Below, in pieces: positions 60,642 through 60,913 of a stretch of DNA of 60,913 nt. The first letter of the stretch is position 1, and each line of letters opens with the position of its first letter. A program made the translations under genes and the position numbers. This DNA is from Clostridia bacterium (GTDB lineage: Bacteria; Bacillota; Clostridia; RUG12999), in NCBI GenBank assembly GCA_022801925.1, contig JAAWTG010000015.1, forward strand, positions 1 to 60,913, written 5' to 3'. The notes under the pieces are model-generated. The model worked only from the letters and a program-made list of their open reading frames with translations, did not search any database and was not told the origin of the DNA.

Positions 60642-60913
60642 TACCATCACTTGACAAGAGTAAACACGTCTGACCAAAATAAAAATGGCAGCTGACTGCG
60701 TTTTCGTCCTTGGCTTGCGAAAGCAAGCCTGCGTCCGCAGCCTTGTCAGCCCCTCATTTTTACCCCTTCTGTTTTCGGTCAGATCCTATGGAGTTTTTCC
60801 GACGAAAATCCTGCGAAGGATAAGGAAGACGAAAGAGCAGGGCTAGTGCCCGCGAATGAGGATGACGCAATCATTTGCAGGATTTTCGCCGGAAAAACCG
60901 TATTTACCTTTGT
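60642..60913. repeat. Terminal-inverted-repeat element, copy 2 (long form, cut by the window edge)
   Basis: The first 55 bp match copy 1 at 1364 with two differences, and the last bases (TATTTACCTTTGT) match the start of its right repeat, so the element is about 283 bp. The extra 200 bp are highly structured. GGCTTGC-GAAA-GCAAGCC is a perfect hairpin (60712-60729), and 60794-60814 is inverse to 60877-60897 in 20 of 21 positions. Sequence near 60666-60697 is inverse to 60746-60784. No reading frame of note. Confidence 0.75.

Noticed and set aside
1-60913. tRNA, rRNA, prophage structural genes or a type IV secretion channel
   Set aside because: None recognised on either strand while reading; a dedicated RNA or profile search was not possible here.

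Overview
The window comes from a spore-forming member of the Firmicutes, most likely class Clostridia. Evidence: a sporulation sigma-K type gene, a cwlJ-gerQ pair, a cotJABC operon with a canonical SigE promoter, a leucine T-box, strong AGGAGG ribosome sites, and many secreted proteins anchored by S-layer homology (SLH) domains. The S-layer-anchored polysaccharide lyases suggest a plant- or mucus-polysaccharide degrader; the exact genus is not determinable here.

Layout. 0.2-1.2 kb: a UPF0340 gene and the middle piece of an interrupted sigK. 1.5-9.2 kb: surface module A (an SLH protein plus a 1649-residue heparinase II/III-like lyase with SLH domains). 9.3-10.3 kb: cwlJ and gerQ, spore germination genes. 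10.4-23.6 kb: a 13.1-kb integrative mobilizable element inserted in the 3' end of cotJC. It carries a relaxase, a coupling ATPase fused to an IS5-type DNA-binding domain, an RCC1-SLH surface protein, an amidoligase/glutamine amidotransferase pair, a small and a large serine recombinase, and an MNT-HEPN pair. 23.4-24.6 kb: the rest of cotJCBA on the minus strand. 24.8-26.8 kb: T-box and leuA. 26.9-28.65 kb: the 3' end of sigK, a large serine recombinase and a 47-residue companion gene. 28.8-39.0 kb: an AraC regulator divergent from a ten-gene sugar catabolic operon (dehydrogenase, aldolase, isomerases, kinase, esterase, two YjbQ proteins around a TPI-like protein, amidohydrolase). 39.1-42.8 kb: membrane proteins, an SGNH esterase and a first solute-binding lipoprotein. 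42.9-59.3 kb: a second lipoprotein, a membrane-bound AraC regulator, surface module B (paralogous to module A) and a 1688-residue protein of tandem carbohydrate-binding-like repeats. 59.4-60.6 kb: a small gene and an AraC regulator. A terminal-inverted-repeat element lies at 1.36 kb and again at the right window edge.

The main discovery concerns the sporulation genes. Two mother-cell genes are interrupted, and the recombination sites can be read at base level. (1) The cotJC element has direct attL/attR sites; precise excision restores a normal CotJC C-terminus. (2) sigK is cut in region 4.2 at a GT dinucleotide. Its two halves lie 25.8 kb apart on opposite strands, each next to a copy of the same 24-bp arm, and a serine recombinase abuts one of them. 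Inverting 1154-26936 on paper rebuilds the sigK C-terminus exactly and leaves a symmetric attP beside the recombinase. This suggests a sigK split resolved by inversion rather than excision, unlike the classical skin element. The sigK middle piece itself begins at an AATGA, the classical skin junction, so the gene may be split in three. Whether these events are programmed during sporulation or are scars cannot be told from sequence.

The remaining genes form a coherent carbohydrate program. SLH-anchored lyases and binding proteins act at the cell surface, lipoproteins bind the released sugars, two AraC-type regulators and one membrane AraC regulator sense them, and the isomerase-kinase-aldolase operon degrades them in the cytoplasm.
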